A program made the position numbers and the translations under genes. Positions 1-6,905 of a DNA stretch of 17,620 nucleotides are shown here, piece by piece. Positions within the stretch are counted from its first letter, which is position 1, and each line of letters starts with the position of its first letter. The notes under the pieces were generated by a model. The model was not told the DNA's origin. It did no database searches and saw only the letters and a program-made list of their open reading frames with translations. Source of the stretch: RGIG1995 sp045658315 (GTDB taxonomy: Bacteria; Bacillota; Clostridia; Oscillospirales; CAG-272); NCBI GenBank assembly GCA_045658315.1, contig JAZOUV010000082.1, positions 1 to 17,620 on the forward strand. Direction: 5' to 3'.

Positions 1-94
1 CTACACTTTCTGTTTCCATACTTTGTGCTTTGTACTTTCTCTCGTTGTTCAATTTTCAAGGACCGTCTCCGCCGCACCCTCAAGTGCGACAGCT
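1..94 (-). other. Leader of a leftward stable-RNA operon (partial)
   Basis: This is the transcribed region downstream of the consensus promoter at 100-128. On the minus strand it has the hairpin with arms 73-77/84-88 followed by a segment (about 46-64) like the TTGAAAA-CTGAATAA type box found in 16S leaders and 16S-23S spacers of Firmicutes. No open reading frame or mature RNA is recognisable before the window ends. The assignment to an rRNA leader is by resemblance only. Confidence 0.45.
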
Positions 95-99
95 TGACC

Positions 100-128
100 A
101 TTATATCACCTACTCCGCCCTTTGTCAA
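100..128 (-). promoter_or_regulatory. Strong leftward promoter, probably of an rRNA operon
   Basis: Read on the minus strand there is a perfect TTGACA (123-128), a 17-bp spacer and a perfect TATAAT (100-105). Upstream of the -35 box (about 129-168) the minus strand is an almost unbroken A/T tract that resembles an UP element. Downstream the transcript has a small hairpin (arms 73-77 and 84-88) and then a CCTTGAAAATTGAACAACG leader (about 46-64) that resembles the box preceding rRNA genes in Firmicutes. The rRNA gene itself would lie left of position 1, so the target is inferred; a tRNA operon is the alternative. Confidence 0.7.
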
Positions 129-244
129 TAGGTTTTTTCAATTTTTTTTATTATTTTTTTCTTTTGTAAACATTACACCAAAAGGTGTCATTTAGCGATA
201 AGTAATATGTGTCGTTTTTCACATATAATCATCGGCATTTGCCG

Positions 245-2329
245 TTATACGTTGAATAAAAGCTCTGCGTATGTGGGGATAGGCCAACAATCTTCGGGAG
301 AAATTTTTTCAAGTTCATCGGATGCTTTTCTAACTTCATTCATCGCAGGTATGATACAATCACGATAAAAAGCAGCCTTATCTGCATTAGCAGTCAATTT
401 GTCGCACTTCGCTATCGCCTTCTCAAGCATCTCAACCTTTTTGTAAAGGGTTACATTCAAAGACGACATATTCTTTATTTCTTCCACTTCAACCGAGTTC
501 GTTCCGCCGATATTCTTTATCGCCTCGGCAGACCTTGCCATTTGGGCAACCGCAGACGATACTGCGGGAATTATCTGCTTCTTGGTCATTTCAACCATTA
601 TCAAGGCTTCAATATGTTTTATCTTGCAATAGTTATCATATTCAATTTCACAGCGGGAATAAATTTCGCTTTCCTTAAATATATTATGCTTTTCAAACAA
701 AGCGATATTTTTCTTCTCAACGTAACGAGCAATAGCGTCTGCGGTATTGTTCAAATTCAACAAGCCTCGTCTTTCAGCTTCTTTTACCCATTCTTCCGAG
801 TAGTTATTACCATTGAACAATATCCTCTTGTGCTTTGCTATAGTTTCCTTCAAAAGCTTTCTGACTTCTTTTTCAAAATCGTCAGCCTTTTCGAGCCTGT
901 CGGCAAACTGACATAACGCTTCCGCCACACTCGTATTAAGTGCCGTGTTGGGATCAGCAATAGAAAGTGCCGAACCGGGCATACGAAATTCAAACTTATT
1001 TCCCGTAAATGCAAACGGAGATGTTCTGTTGCGGTCAGTACCGTCTCTTGTAAGATTCGGAAGTGCCTTAACGCCTATATCCATCTTGGAGTCTTCTTTA
1101 GCATCGTAGCTCTCACCCTTCTCTATAGCCTCAAGTACTTCATAAAGGTCGTCTCCAAGGCACATAGATATAATAGCGGGGGGAGCTTCGTGTCCGCCGA
1201 GTCGGCATTCGTTACCCGCACTTGCTGTAGTCAGTCTCAAAAGATCCTGATATTCGTCAACCGCTTTTATAACGGCAGTAAAGAACACCAAAAATCTAAG
1301 ATTATTATAAGGGTCATTTCCGGGGTCAAAAAGGTTTACACCGGTATTCGTCGAAATAGACCAGTTGTTATGCTTACCGCTTCCGTTTACGCCGTGGAAC
1401 GGTTTTTCATGAAGGAGACAAGCAAGTCCGTGTCTCTTCGCAACCTTCTTCATCATTTCCATAGTAAGCTGATTATGGTCGGTCGCAGTATTGGCATCTT
1501 CAAACAAAGGAGCAAGTTCATGCTGTGCGGGGGCACCCTCGTTATGCTCGGTCTTCGCATATATTCCCAGCTTCCAAAGCTCTTCGTCGAGGTCTCTCAT
1601 AAATGCCGCAATACGAGGCTTAATAGTACCGAAATAGTGGTCTCCCATCTCCTGTCCTTTAGGAGCACTCGCACCGAGAAGCGTTCTGCCTGTAAACACA
1701 AGGTCTTTTCTCTTCTCAAAAAGCTTTTCGTCAACAAGAAAATATTCCTGCTCTGCACCTACTGTCGGAATGGAACGAACAACATCGTCCATACCGAAAA
1801 GCTTTGTTATACGCAAAACTTGCTTGTTTAATGCTTCCATAGAGCGAAGCAACGGAGTCTTTTTATCAAGCACCTCGCCGCCATACGAACAGAACACGGT
1901 AGGAATACAGAGAGTATCATCTTTTATAAAAGCATAAGAGGTGGGGTCCCAAGCCGTGTAGCCTCTTGCTTCAAAAGTAGCACGGAGCCCTCCTGAAGGA
2001 AAACTGGAAGCGTCGGGTTCGCCCTTGATAAGCTGACGCCACGTAAATGAAGTTGCAGCACCGCCGTTGTCTGTTGATACGATAAAGCTGTCGTGCTTTT
2101 CGGCGGTAATACCCGTCATAGGCTGGAACCAGTGCGTATAATGAGTAGCACCGTTTTCCAAAGCCCACTCTTTCATAGCGTGAGCAACCACATTCGCCAT
2201 AGTTACATCCAGGTCTTTTCCCTCGGATATAGTCTTGCGAAGGGACTTATATATCTCCTTAGGCAATTTCTCACGCATAACCGCGTCATTAAAAACCTTA
2301 CTTCCGAATACTTCAAGAATCTTGTTCAT
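245..2329 (-). CDS. glnN: Glutamine synthetase type III (GSIII)
   Basis: ATP-dependent ligation of ammonia to glutamate in the cytoplasm, the entry step of nitrogen assimilation. At 694 residues it has the length of the dodecameric GSIII family and is much longer than GSI or GSII (about 450 or fewer). GSIII hallmarks are visible: GAEQEYFL (residues 191-198, glutamate/metal ligands), HNEGAPAQHE (262-271) and NGSGKHNNWS (315-324), with a GSIII-specific C-terminal extension. The start is supported by GGAGA at 2336-2340, six bases from the ATG, and by a consensus promoter upstream. It is monocistronic. No convincing terminator lies between its stop and the rRNA promoter; a weak hairpin CGGCA-AA-TGCCG follows the stop at about 232-243. 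The symbol glnN follows usage for GSIII in other bacteria. Confidence 0.96.
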   Translation of the reverse strand: MNKILEVFGSKVFNDAVMREKLPKEIYKSLRKTISEGKDLDVTMANVVAHAMKEWALENGATHYTHWFQPMTGITAEKHDSFIVSTDNGGAATSFTWRQLIKGEPDASSFPSGGLRATFEARGYTAWDPTSYAFIKDDTLCIPTVFCSYGGEVLDKKTPLLRSMEALNKQVLRITKLFGMDDVVRSIPTVGAEQEYFLVDEKLFEKRKDLVFTGRTLLGASAPKGQEMGDHYFGTIKPRIAAFMRDLDEELWKLGIYAKTEHNEGAPAQHELAPLFEDANTATDHNQLTMEMMKKVAKRHGLACLLHEKPFHGVNGSGKHNNWSISTNTGVNLFDPGNDPYNNLRFLVFFTAVIKAVDEYQDLLRLTTASAGNECRLGGHEAPPAIISMCLGDDLYEVLEAIEKGESYDAKEDSKMDIGVKALPNLTRDGTDRNRTSPFAFTGNKFEFRMPGSALSIADPNTALNTSVAEALCQFADRLEKADDFEKEVRKLLKETIAKHKRILFNGNNYSEEWVKEAERRGLLNLNNTADAIARYVEKKNIALFEKHNIFKESEIYSRCEIEYDNYCKIKHIEALIMVEMTKKQIIPAVSSAVAQMARSAEAIKNIGGTNSVEVEEIKNMSSLNVTLYKKVEMLEKAIAKCDKLTANADKAAFYRDCIIPAMNEVRKASDELEKISPEDCWPIPTYAELLFNV

Positions 2330-2384
2330 AAATAATCTCCGTCGTTTTATAATTATCTTTGAAAAAATAAAAGTTCATTATAAT

Positions 2385-2413
2385 ATTATATAATATCTGT
2401 ATTTTTTTGTCAA
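2385..2413 (-). promoter_or_regulatory. Promoter of glnN
   Basis: On the minus strand TTGACA (2408-2413), a 17-bp spacer and TATAAT (2385-2390) form a perfect sigma-A promoter. It leaves a 5' leader of about 50 nt before the glnN ATG. No clear operator palindrome is seen. Confidence 0.85.
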
Positions 2414-2454
2414 TACCGCAAAATAAGAATAGTACGACAATAATACAAACAAAA

Positions 2455-2493
2455 AAACGCCCAAATGCATAATGCGGAAATCGCAGGCGTTTT
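2455..2493 (-). terminator. Terminator of the histidine phosphatase gene
   Basis: An 8-bp stem AAAACGCC (2455-2462)/GGCGTTTT (2486-2493) is followed on the minus strand by a T run (GTTTTTTTG). It sits just after the stop of the phosphatase gene and before the glnN promoter. The loop is long (23 nt) and partly self-complementary. Confidence 0.7.
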
Positions 2494-2514
2494 ATATCGC
2501 TGTATAATAAAAGT

Positions 2515-3051
2515 TTATTCTTTTACATATTCTTTCACAACACAGTTCTTGCAGAAATATTCGCTCCTGTCAACCTTTGGCGTCCCACAGAAATAATAGC
2601 CCGCAGCAATACTTACTCCGCCGTGCGTTACTACAAGAACGGTCTTATTCTTATATTTTTCATATATATCATCAAAGAAAACGGTCAATCTGTCAAGCAG
2701 CATCTCAAAGGTTTCCATTCCCTCATATATAGGCGGCTTACCCGCAACCCAAGTTGCCCCAAAATCAATATCCTTTATATTAATCCCCTCAGCGATGCCA
2801 AACTTGCGTTCAGCTATTCTTTCGTCATATATAACGGGAATATCTCTTCCCTTCAAAATTATCTCCGCCGTCTGCCGCGTTCTTATCAACGGCGAACAAA
2901 AAACAACGTCTATTTCTTCGTCTCTAAGTAATTCACGGGCAATCCCAGCCTGTTGAAGCCCCATTTCATTTAACGGAATATCTTTCGTCCCTTGCAAAAG
3001 CCCCTTTTTATTCCACTCGGTCTCACCGTGACGTATAAGCAAAACTCTCAT
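2515..3051 (-). CDS. Histidine phosphatase family protein (phosphoglycerate-mutase-like)
   Basis: A 178-residue protein of the histidine phosphatase superfamily, cytoplasmic, acting through a phosphohistidine intermediate on a small phosphorylated substrate. Visible motifs are the nucleophile box RHGE (residues 7-10, His8), SPLIRTRQTAE (Arg57, phosphate pocket) and the second catalytic His in VTHGG (His143). The ATG at 3051 is chosen because the motif then begins at residue 7, as is usual, and AGAGG precedes it at suitable spacing; an upstream in-frame ATG at 3111 lies beyond the likely promoter. Family members include broad-specificity phosphatases, alpha-ribazole phosphatase (CobC) and GpmB; nothing here separates them and no cobalamin genes are adjacent. 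Transcribed alone, with its own terminator. Confidence 0.9.
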   Translation of the reverse strand: MRVLLIRHGETEWNKKGLLQGTKDIPLNEMGLQQAGIARELLRDEEIDVVFCSPLIRTRQTAEIILKGRDIPVIYDERIAERKFGIAEGINIKDIDFGATWVAGKPPIYEGMETFEMLLDRLTVFFDDIYEKYKNKTVLVVTHGGVSIAAGYYFCGTPKVDRSEYFCKNCVVKEYVKE

Positions 3052-3082
3052 ATTTTTTCCTCTTATATATGTTATATGAAGC

Positions 3083-3111
3083 ATTATAAACCAAACTAAG
3101 CAATTTTGCAA
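3083..3111 (-). promoter_or_regulatory. Promoter of the histidine phosphatase gene
   Basis: On the minus strand TTGCAA (3106-3111), a 17-bp spacer and TATAAT (3083-3088) lie about 30 nt upstream of the chosen ATG. This supports the start at 3051 rather than 3111. Confidence 0.65.
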
Positions 3112-3285
3112 GGGAGTGGAAATAAAAATCGCCTCTTAAACATTTGCCGAGCAAAGCTGTTTTATTTTTTCATCGAAAAAGCCCCCTATGCTCTTTAGAG
3201 AAAAGAGAAGAGAACAAAAAGAAAAAGAGCAACCAAACGGAGCAGAATAGAGGCAAGCGTAAGCAAAAGTACACCAGAGGTTGAT
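3112..3285. other. Intergenic stretch with no recognised feature
   Basis: A purine-rich spacer between the lipoprotein and phosphatase genes. A loose inverted repeat TGCTCTTT/AAAGAGCA with about 28 bases between the arms lies near 3189-3232. No ORF, RNA gene or convincing terminator. Confidence 0.5.
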
Positions 3286-3681
3286 TTACGCCCAGTGTAG
3301 TTCATAATAATACCAGTTGTCGGAAATCTTCTTTATAAAACACCAATCTGTGCCGTTGTTAGGTTTTCCAAAATACACGCCGCCATCGTCTTCGTGCATA
3401 TCTTTCTGAATTTTCCCTAAGTCATTGCCACCATAAAAATCGGGCAGCAACAATTCGTTTTCGGAGGAGTAATAATATCCGTAATATACTCCGCCAATAC
3501 TAAGGCCTGTTGTTTCGTAATCATAGAACTCGTTTTCTTCTGTCGGAGAAAACGTATCCATATTTTCGGTTACGTATTGGGAAATTTCGTTATACATCTT
3601 GTTTGACACGGACATTCCACTACAAGCTGATAAAGACAGGACAATGAAGCAGAAAACAAGTAGACATAATAATTTTTTCAT
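3286..3681 (-). CDS. Small putative lipoprotein, translationally coupled to the four-helix gene
   Basis: A 131-residue secreted protein of unknown function. Residues 1-20 are a clear lipoprotein signal: MKK, a hydrophobic stretch, and the lipobox LSAC with the lipidated Cys20, so it should be anchored on the outer face of the membrane. The rest is acidic and rich in Tyr and Gly, with no motif I recognise. The start is set by AAAGGAG seven to eight bases upstream. Its ATG overlaps the stop of the preceding four-helix gene as ATGA (3678-3681), so the two are probably translated together. An upstream in-frame ATG (3741) would lie inside the four-helix gene and lose the signal peptide. The second four-helix copy, at 7383, has no such partner. 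The 170 bases downstream (3112-3285) show no gene and no convincing terminator. Confidence 0.8.
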   Translation of the reverse strand: MKKLLCLLVFCFIVLSLSACSGMSVSNKMYNEISQYVTENMDTFSPTEENEFYDYETTGLSIGGVYYGYYYSSENELLLPDFYGGNDLGKIQKDMHEDDGGVYFGKPNNGTDWCFIKKISDNWYYYELHWA

Positions 3682-4031
3682 TTCGCATTCTCCTTTGCGG
3701 TGTTGATGGAGGAGATAAGCATAACGCGAATACTTGTGCAAGCAGAGTCAAGTGATTTATACTCCGCTTCGGTTATGTAATTTGTTTTGAAAAGCAGTTC
3801 GAGCCAATAACCCGTTTCATTCGCTTCCTTAAGTGCAATTTGCAGTTTCGCAATAAAGTCGGCTTTTCCGTGGGCATATTGTGCTTCACGGATATTTGCA
3901 CCGATGGATGTACCACTTCTGCCGATTTGGTTGGAGATGATGGACTCGCGTTTTTCTTTTAGATATTTAACAAGGTTAATGATGGATACTGCAAAATCCA
4001 TAGACTGTGTTCTTAATTTGCTTTCAGACAT
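3678..4031 (-). CDS. Four-helix-bundle protein, S23/23S-rRNA-IVP family (copy A)
   Basis: A 117-residue all-helical protein of the four-helix-bundle family first seen encoded in intervening sequences of spirochaete 23S rRNA; the Avd proteins of diversity-generating retroelements share the fold. Family-typical features: RSGTSIGANIREAQ (residues 38-51), YAHGKADF (52-59) and an amphipathic KEANETGYWLELL (68-80). The molecular role of the free-standing members is not established; nucleic-acid binding by a basic oligomer is plausible. GGAGG precedes the ATG, with a promoter upstream. It is paralogous to the protein at 7383-7727, with roughly half the residues identical by eye. No reverse transcriptase or template repeat is present, so it is not an Avd of a local retroelement. 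It lies behind a hairpin array and tRNA-Gly, matching copy B. Confidence 0.9.
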   Translation of the reverse strand: MSESKLRTQSMDFAVSIINLVKYLKEKRESIISNQIGRSGTSIGANIREAQYAHGKADFIAKLQIALKEANETGYWLELLFKTNYITEAEYKSLDSACTSIRVMLISSINTAKENAK

Positions 4032-4054
4032 AATGACGCCTCCAATTTAAGTAT

Positions 4055-4083
4055 ATTATATCATAAACGCGGTTAATTAGCAA
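4055..4083 (-). promoter_or_regulatory. Promoter of four-helix gene A
   Basis: On the minus strand TTGCTA (4078-4083), a 17-bp spacer and TATAAT (4055-4060). The -35 box begins 6 nt after the last TTCAC linker of the hairpin array. The equivalent promoter of copy B has TTGCTT in the same position. Confidence 0.65.
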
Positions 4084-4089
4084 TATTTA

Positions 4090-4256
4090 GTGAAGTTTGG
4101 CTTTGCCAAGTGAAGCAGCGGCGATGCCGCTGTGAAGCATTGTGCTTCTCACAATGTGAAGTTAAGTGTGCCACCCACGCCCGCAGGTACTTCACGATGC
4201 AGAGCATCGCTTCACGCACCGAAGGTGTGCTTATCGTGCCGCAAGGCACACTTAGT
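4090..4256 (-). repeat. Hairpin array A between tRNA-Gly terminator and four-helix gene
   Basis: Read in the sense of the four-helix gene: opening TAAG unit with hairpin 4236-4249; TAAG unit with hairpin 4215-4229; TGAAG unit with hairpin 4195-4209; TGAAG unit with a degenerate stem 4173-4189; central GGCACACTTA (4163-4172), the exact complement of the opening 10-mer (4245-4254); then three CTTCAC units with hairpins 4138-4156, 4116-4132 and 4097-4109; and a final CTTCAC (ends 4090). Stems are 5-7 bp with 3-5 nt loops, and each stem has its own sequence, while the linkers repeat. Left linkers (TGAAG) are the reverse complement of right linkers (CTTCA). No coding capacity. The layout is that of array B at 7151-7324. 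Confidence 0.85.
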
Positions 4257-4258
4257 TG

Positions 4259-4300
4259 AAAAGAACCCTCTTTTGTCTACGGACAAAAGAGGGTTCTTTT
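4259..4300 (-). terminator. Terminator after tRNA-Gly, perfect 19-bp stem
   Basis: Arms 4259-4277 and 4282-4300 are perfect reverse complements of 19 bp around a TACG tetraloop, with A-rich and T-rich outer ends, so it can work in both directions. It begins directly after the tRNA CCA end. On the minus strand its T tract runs straight into CAACTAA, the start of hairpin array A. Confidence 0.9.
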
Positions 4301-4301
4301 C

Positions 4302-4375
<74 letters not shown>

Positions 4376-4392
4376 ATTTATTGTGCTTAGAT

Positions 4393-4421
4393 ATATTACC
4401 ACAACACCACGCATTTGTCAA
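4393..4421 (-). promoter_or_regulatory. Promoter of tRNA-Gly
   Basis: Minus strand TTGACA (4416-4421), 17-bp spacer, TAATAT (4393-4398), 17 bases upstream of the mature tRNA 5' end. Confidence 0.7.
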
Positions 4422-4511
4422 TAGTTATTTCAAATTTTTTGCATAACATATTTTCCGTGGTTCTATCATATATTTTTACCAAAACTATTCTTTTTCGGAG
4501 GAACACAAAAA

Positions 4512-5018
4512 ATGACAAACAATAAAAAGCTGTTCGTATATTCGATTAAAGCTCAAACTCTGCAATTTTTCTCGGTCGTTGCCATCTCGGTCATCTCTCT
4601 GCTTATACTTATCGCTTTTATCCCGACATACGAGCCCACTGTCATCAACACTATCTATACTGAAACCGCAAACATCAACTTCAATAAAATAAAAACCAAT
4701 GATGACAGAATCGACTTTCTCGAACAGTTCGGCTGGACGGTTTCTGAAAATGCCATCAACGAAGAAAAGGTTACAATCCCGCAGGAATTTGACAAAATTA
4801 TGCTCAGTTACAACGAGTTTCAACGGCAAATGGGGCTTGACCTTGCAAAATATAAGGGTAAAGACGTTATGCGTTACACTTACGAGGTAACAAACTATCC
4901 CGAATATGAAGGCAGAGTCTATGCAAATATACTTATATACCGCAACAAAGTTATCGGCGGTGATATTTGCTCGGCAGATTCAAAGGGATTTTTGCAAGGG
5001 TTTGTAAAAAACAATTAA
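4512..5018 (+). CDS. DUF4830 domain-containing membrane-anchored protein
   Basis: A 168-residue protein. One hydrophobic segment (about residues 18-40) after a short basic N-terminus suggests a signal anchor with the rest outside the cell. The extracytoplasmic part carries what I recognise as the DUF4830 pattern: DRIDFLEQFGW (about 64-74), VTIPQEF (about 86-92), RYTYEVTNYP, and near the end a YRNKVIGGDICS segment followed by a GFLQGF close. Function of this family is unknown; it is common in Clostridia. CGGAGG precedes the ATG by about ten bases. It stands alone between the tRNA-Gly promoter, which points the other way, and a bidirectional terminator. Confidence 0.85.
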   Translation: MTNNKKLFVYSIKAQTLQFFSVVAISVISLLILIAFIPTYEPTVINTIYTETANINFNKIKTNDDRIDFLEQFGWTVSENAINEEKVTIPQEFDKIMLSYNEFQRQMGLDLAKYKGKDVMRYTYEVTNYPEYEGRVYANILIYRNKVIGGDICSADSKGFLQGFVKNN

Positions 5019-5031
5019 AATCGCACAAACA

Positions 5032-5056
5032 AAAAAGGCGGAAAAACCGCCTTTTT
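5032..5056. terminator. Bidirectional terminator
   Basis: Stem AAAAAGGCGG (5032-5041)/CCGCCTTTTT (5047-5056) with an AAAAA loop. T-rich on both strands, so it can end the DUF4830 gene from the left and the HAD-kinase transcript from the right. The stop codon of the nuclease remnant lies in its right arm. Confidence 0.85.
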
Positions 5057-5171
5057 ATATTTTCAATTCAATAAAAAGTCCGTAGTGGTCTGACGGATAT
5101 TTTCCGTCAACCGTTTCGGTAATTATCTTTTGAGATACGGGCGTAATCTTTTCATCGATAAAGCAAAAATG
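5055..5171 (-). pseudogene. C-terminal remnant of an endonuclease/exonuclease/phosphatase (EEP) family gene
   Basis: Translation of the minus strand from 5171 gives 38 residues without a start codon context, ending at the stop 5055-5057: it contains KITPVSQKIITETVDGKYPS, followed by DHYGLFIELKI. The GKYPSDHY segment is the conserved C-terminal SDH catalytic motif of the EEP superfamily (exonuclease III-like). An in-frame stop (5172-5174) directly upstream and the absence of the preceding 200 or so residues show that only the 3' end of the gene survives. The missing part was probably deleted when the kinase gene came to lie next to it. It should not be expressed as a functional protein. Confidence 0.75.
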
Positions 5172-5206
5172 TTAAAACTTACTATTTTTAGGCCCATAAC
5201 CAAACC

Positions 5207-5992
5207 TCACCCAAAACTTTCTATAACACTTACCAAGCGAATTTTTTCTTTGTCAACCAAACCTCTGCCGTAGGCATCAAAAAACCTTTCGCGGTAGACA
5301 TCGGTCTTCAAATTAAAATTTAAAGTCCAAGCTCCCCAAAACAAATCGATATGCCTGTCTCCCACACCACCGTTGCCAACGTCAATAAACCCGCTGAATT
5401 TAAACTCATCGAGCATTATATTGGGCAAACAGTAGTCTCCGTGAAGCAAAACTTCATTTTTCAAACAAGCTTTTCTCTCATATACATATTTATACGCTTC
5501 TTCCGCATTAAGCCGTTTCAAGGAATCGTCTGCAAAAGAATTGTCAAACACGCCGGCTTTGTAATTTGTATCGACAGTATCAAAATATAATTCCGTATGG
5601 TTTTGAATTGGACAACCGCTGAAATCTGTTTCATGCAGTTCCCGCAAAAGTACGGCTATCGTATCACACAGTCTTTTCGGTTCTTCTATATATTTATAAT
5701 ATGTACAATCTTCTCCCGAAACACTTTGTGTCAACATGTAATCTTTATCCGCAGAAATATATTGAACTACTTTTTTTGACAGTCCCTTTGATGCAAAAAA
5801 CTTTGTCATATCAGCTTCTCTTTTTAAGCTTCCCTTTTCGGCTGTCTTCAAATAAAATCCCTCGTCTTTATCAATAAAAACAACCTTTGCAAAAGGCGAA
5901 CAACTGCTGTCGTATGTATCGGCATCTTTAAAATAAGGCAAAAACACTGCCGGATATTCTTCAAAATTAACCTTAATGGGTCTACGAACCAT
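5207..5992 (-). CDS. APH(3')-like aminoglycoside phosphotransferase family kinase
   Basis: A 261-residue eukaryotic-like small-molecule kinase, cytoplasmic, ATP-dependent. Visible motifs: LLHGDYCLPNIML with catalytic Asp186 and Asn191, and GFIDVGNGGVGDRH with metal-binding Asp204. The D-x4-N-x12-D spacing is the same as Asp190/Asn195/Asp208 of APH(3')-IIIa, and the length (261 against about 264) and the N-terminal lobe (SPFAKVVFI and FYLK with the ATP lysine) also fit APH(3'). Start chosen at the ATG at 5992 because it gives family length and has GGGG nine bases upstream; an ATG at 6040 would add 16 residues inside the intergenic gap. It follows the HAD gene by 50 bases on the same strand. 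Whether it confers resistance cannot be told from sequence; it may phosphorylate another hydroxylated metabolite. Confidence 0.82.
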   Translation of the reverse strand: MVRRPIKVNFEEYPAVFLPYFKDADTYDSSCSPFAKVVFIDKDEGFYLKTAEKGSLKREADMTKFFASKGLSKKVVQYISADKDYMLTQSVSGEDCTYYKYIEEPKRLCDTIAVLLRELHETDFSGCPIQNHTELYFDTVDTNYKAGVFDNSFADDSLKRLNAEEAYKYVYERKACLKNEVLLHGDYCLPNIMLDEFKFSGFIDVGNGGVGDRHIDLFWGAWTLNFNLKTDVYRERFFDAYGRGLVDKEKIRLVSVIESFG

Positions 5993-6042
5993 ATTATTTA
6001 CCCCGGTATATTTGTAATAATAAATGTATAGTTTCAGCAAAA

Positions 6043-6852
6043 TTAATTTTGCAAAATTTTCAGTATTTCTCCCGCATCTTCCATTACAATGTCGGGCTTC
6101 TCTTCCGACTTCTCCAAAATTTCTCGGGTGGTCTCACCACTCATAACGAGTATGGTCAAAGCCCCCGCATTGAGTCCGCTTTTTATATCGGTATATATTC
6201 TGTCGCCGATAACGGCTGTTTCATTTTTTTCTGCACCTGTTTTCTCCATAGCAAGTATGGGCATTAACGGCTCCGGTTTGCCTATAAAAATCGGTCTGCG
6301 TCCCGAAACGTTGTAAAGCATATCGCAAACGCTTCCGCAGTCGGGTACGCTTCCGAATTCCGTCGGGCAAACGTAATCGGGATTGGTCGCAATATACGGT
6401 ATATCCTTTCTTGTGCAAAGCATATAGGATATATCGTACATTTTTTTAAAATTAAGCTCGGTATCAAAACCCATTACTATGCAGTCGGTTTTTGTTACAT
6501 CATCGGTTATTTCAAAGCCGTTTTCTCTCAGCTCGGTCTTCAGCGACTCCGTTCCGCACACGTAAAGCATACTGTCTGCATAATGTTTCTTTAAATAATA
6601 TGCGGTCGCCTGCGACGATGTTATAAAATCGTCATACTCAGCCTCAATTCCTAAGCTTGACAGCTTTTCTATATAAGCCTTTACACTCTTGGAAGAGTTG
6701 TTTGTCATAAACAAGTATCTTCCGCCCTTATCCTTAATTGCCCGCAAAAGACGCGGTGTAAACTCATACAGCCTGTCGCCCAGATAAAGCGTACCGTCCA
6801 TATCAAACAAAAACAGCTTTATTTTTTTCACTCTGTTATTTTTTTCCGTCAT
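6043..6852 (-). CDS. HAD-IIA family hydrolase (NagD/p-nitrophenylphosphatase-like)
   Basis: A 269-residue cytoplasmic phosphatase of the haloacid dehalogenase superfamily, subfamily IIA. Motif I is LFLFDMDGTLYLG with nucleophile Asp17 and Asp19; motif II is the Thr of MTNNSS (Thr50); motif III is the Lys of IGKPEP (191-195); motif IV is VIGDRIYTDI (Asp217). The C2-type cap lies between motifs II and III, as in NagD. Substrates of this subfamily are small sugar or nucleotide phosphates and the exact one cannot be inferred. Start at the ATG at 6852; the ribosome-binding site is weak (GGG about nine bases upstream). It is probably co-transcribed with the downstream kinase gene. Confidence 0.92.
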   Translation of the reverse strand: MTEKNNRVKKIKLFLFDMDGTLYLGDRLYEFTPRLLRAIKDKGGRYLFMTNNSSKSVKAYIEKLSSLGIEAEYDDFITSSQATAYYLKKHYADSMLYVCGTESLKTELRENGFEITDDVTKTDCIVMGFDTELNFKKMYDISYMLCTRKDIPYIATNPDYVCPTEFGSVPDCGSVCDMLYNVSGRRPIFIGKPEPLMPILAMEKTGAEKNETAVIGDRIYTDIKSGLNAGALTILVMSGETTREILEKSEEKPDIVMEDAGEILKILQN

Positions 6853-6905
6853 ATATTTTTACCCATAATATTTATTTTTGGTCGCAAAAGGTTTGTGCCG
6901 TATAT

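Noticed and set aside
129..244. Terminator of glnN at the ACACC-AAAA-GGTGT hairpin (175-188)
   Set aside because: On the glnN sense strand the stem is followed by A-rich rather than T-rich sequence, so intrinsic termination is not supported.
1190..1831. 213-codon open frame antisense to glnN
   Set aside because: Lies fully inside glnN on the opposite strand and has no recognisable domain.
3678..4031. Four-helix gene as an intervening sequence inside a 23S rRNA gene
   Set aside because: No rRNA sequence flanks either copy; they sit behind tRNA genes with their own promoters.
4090..4256. Hairpin array A as a CRISPR array
   Set aside because: The repeated linkers are only 5-7 nt, spacers are themselves palindromic and the orientation flips at the centre. 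No cas genes are present.
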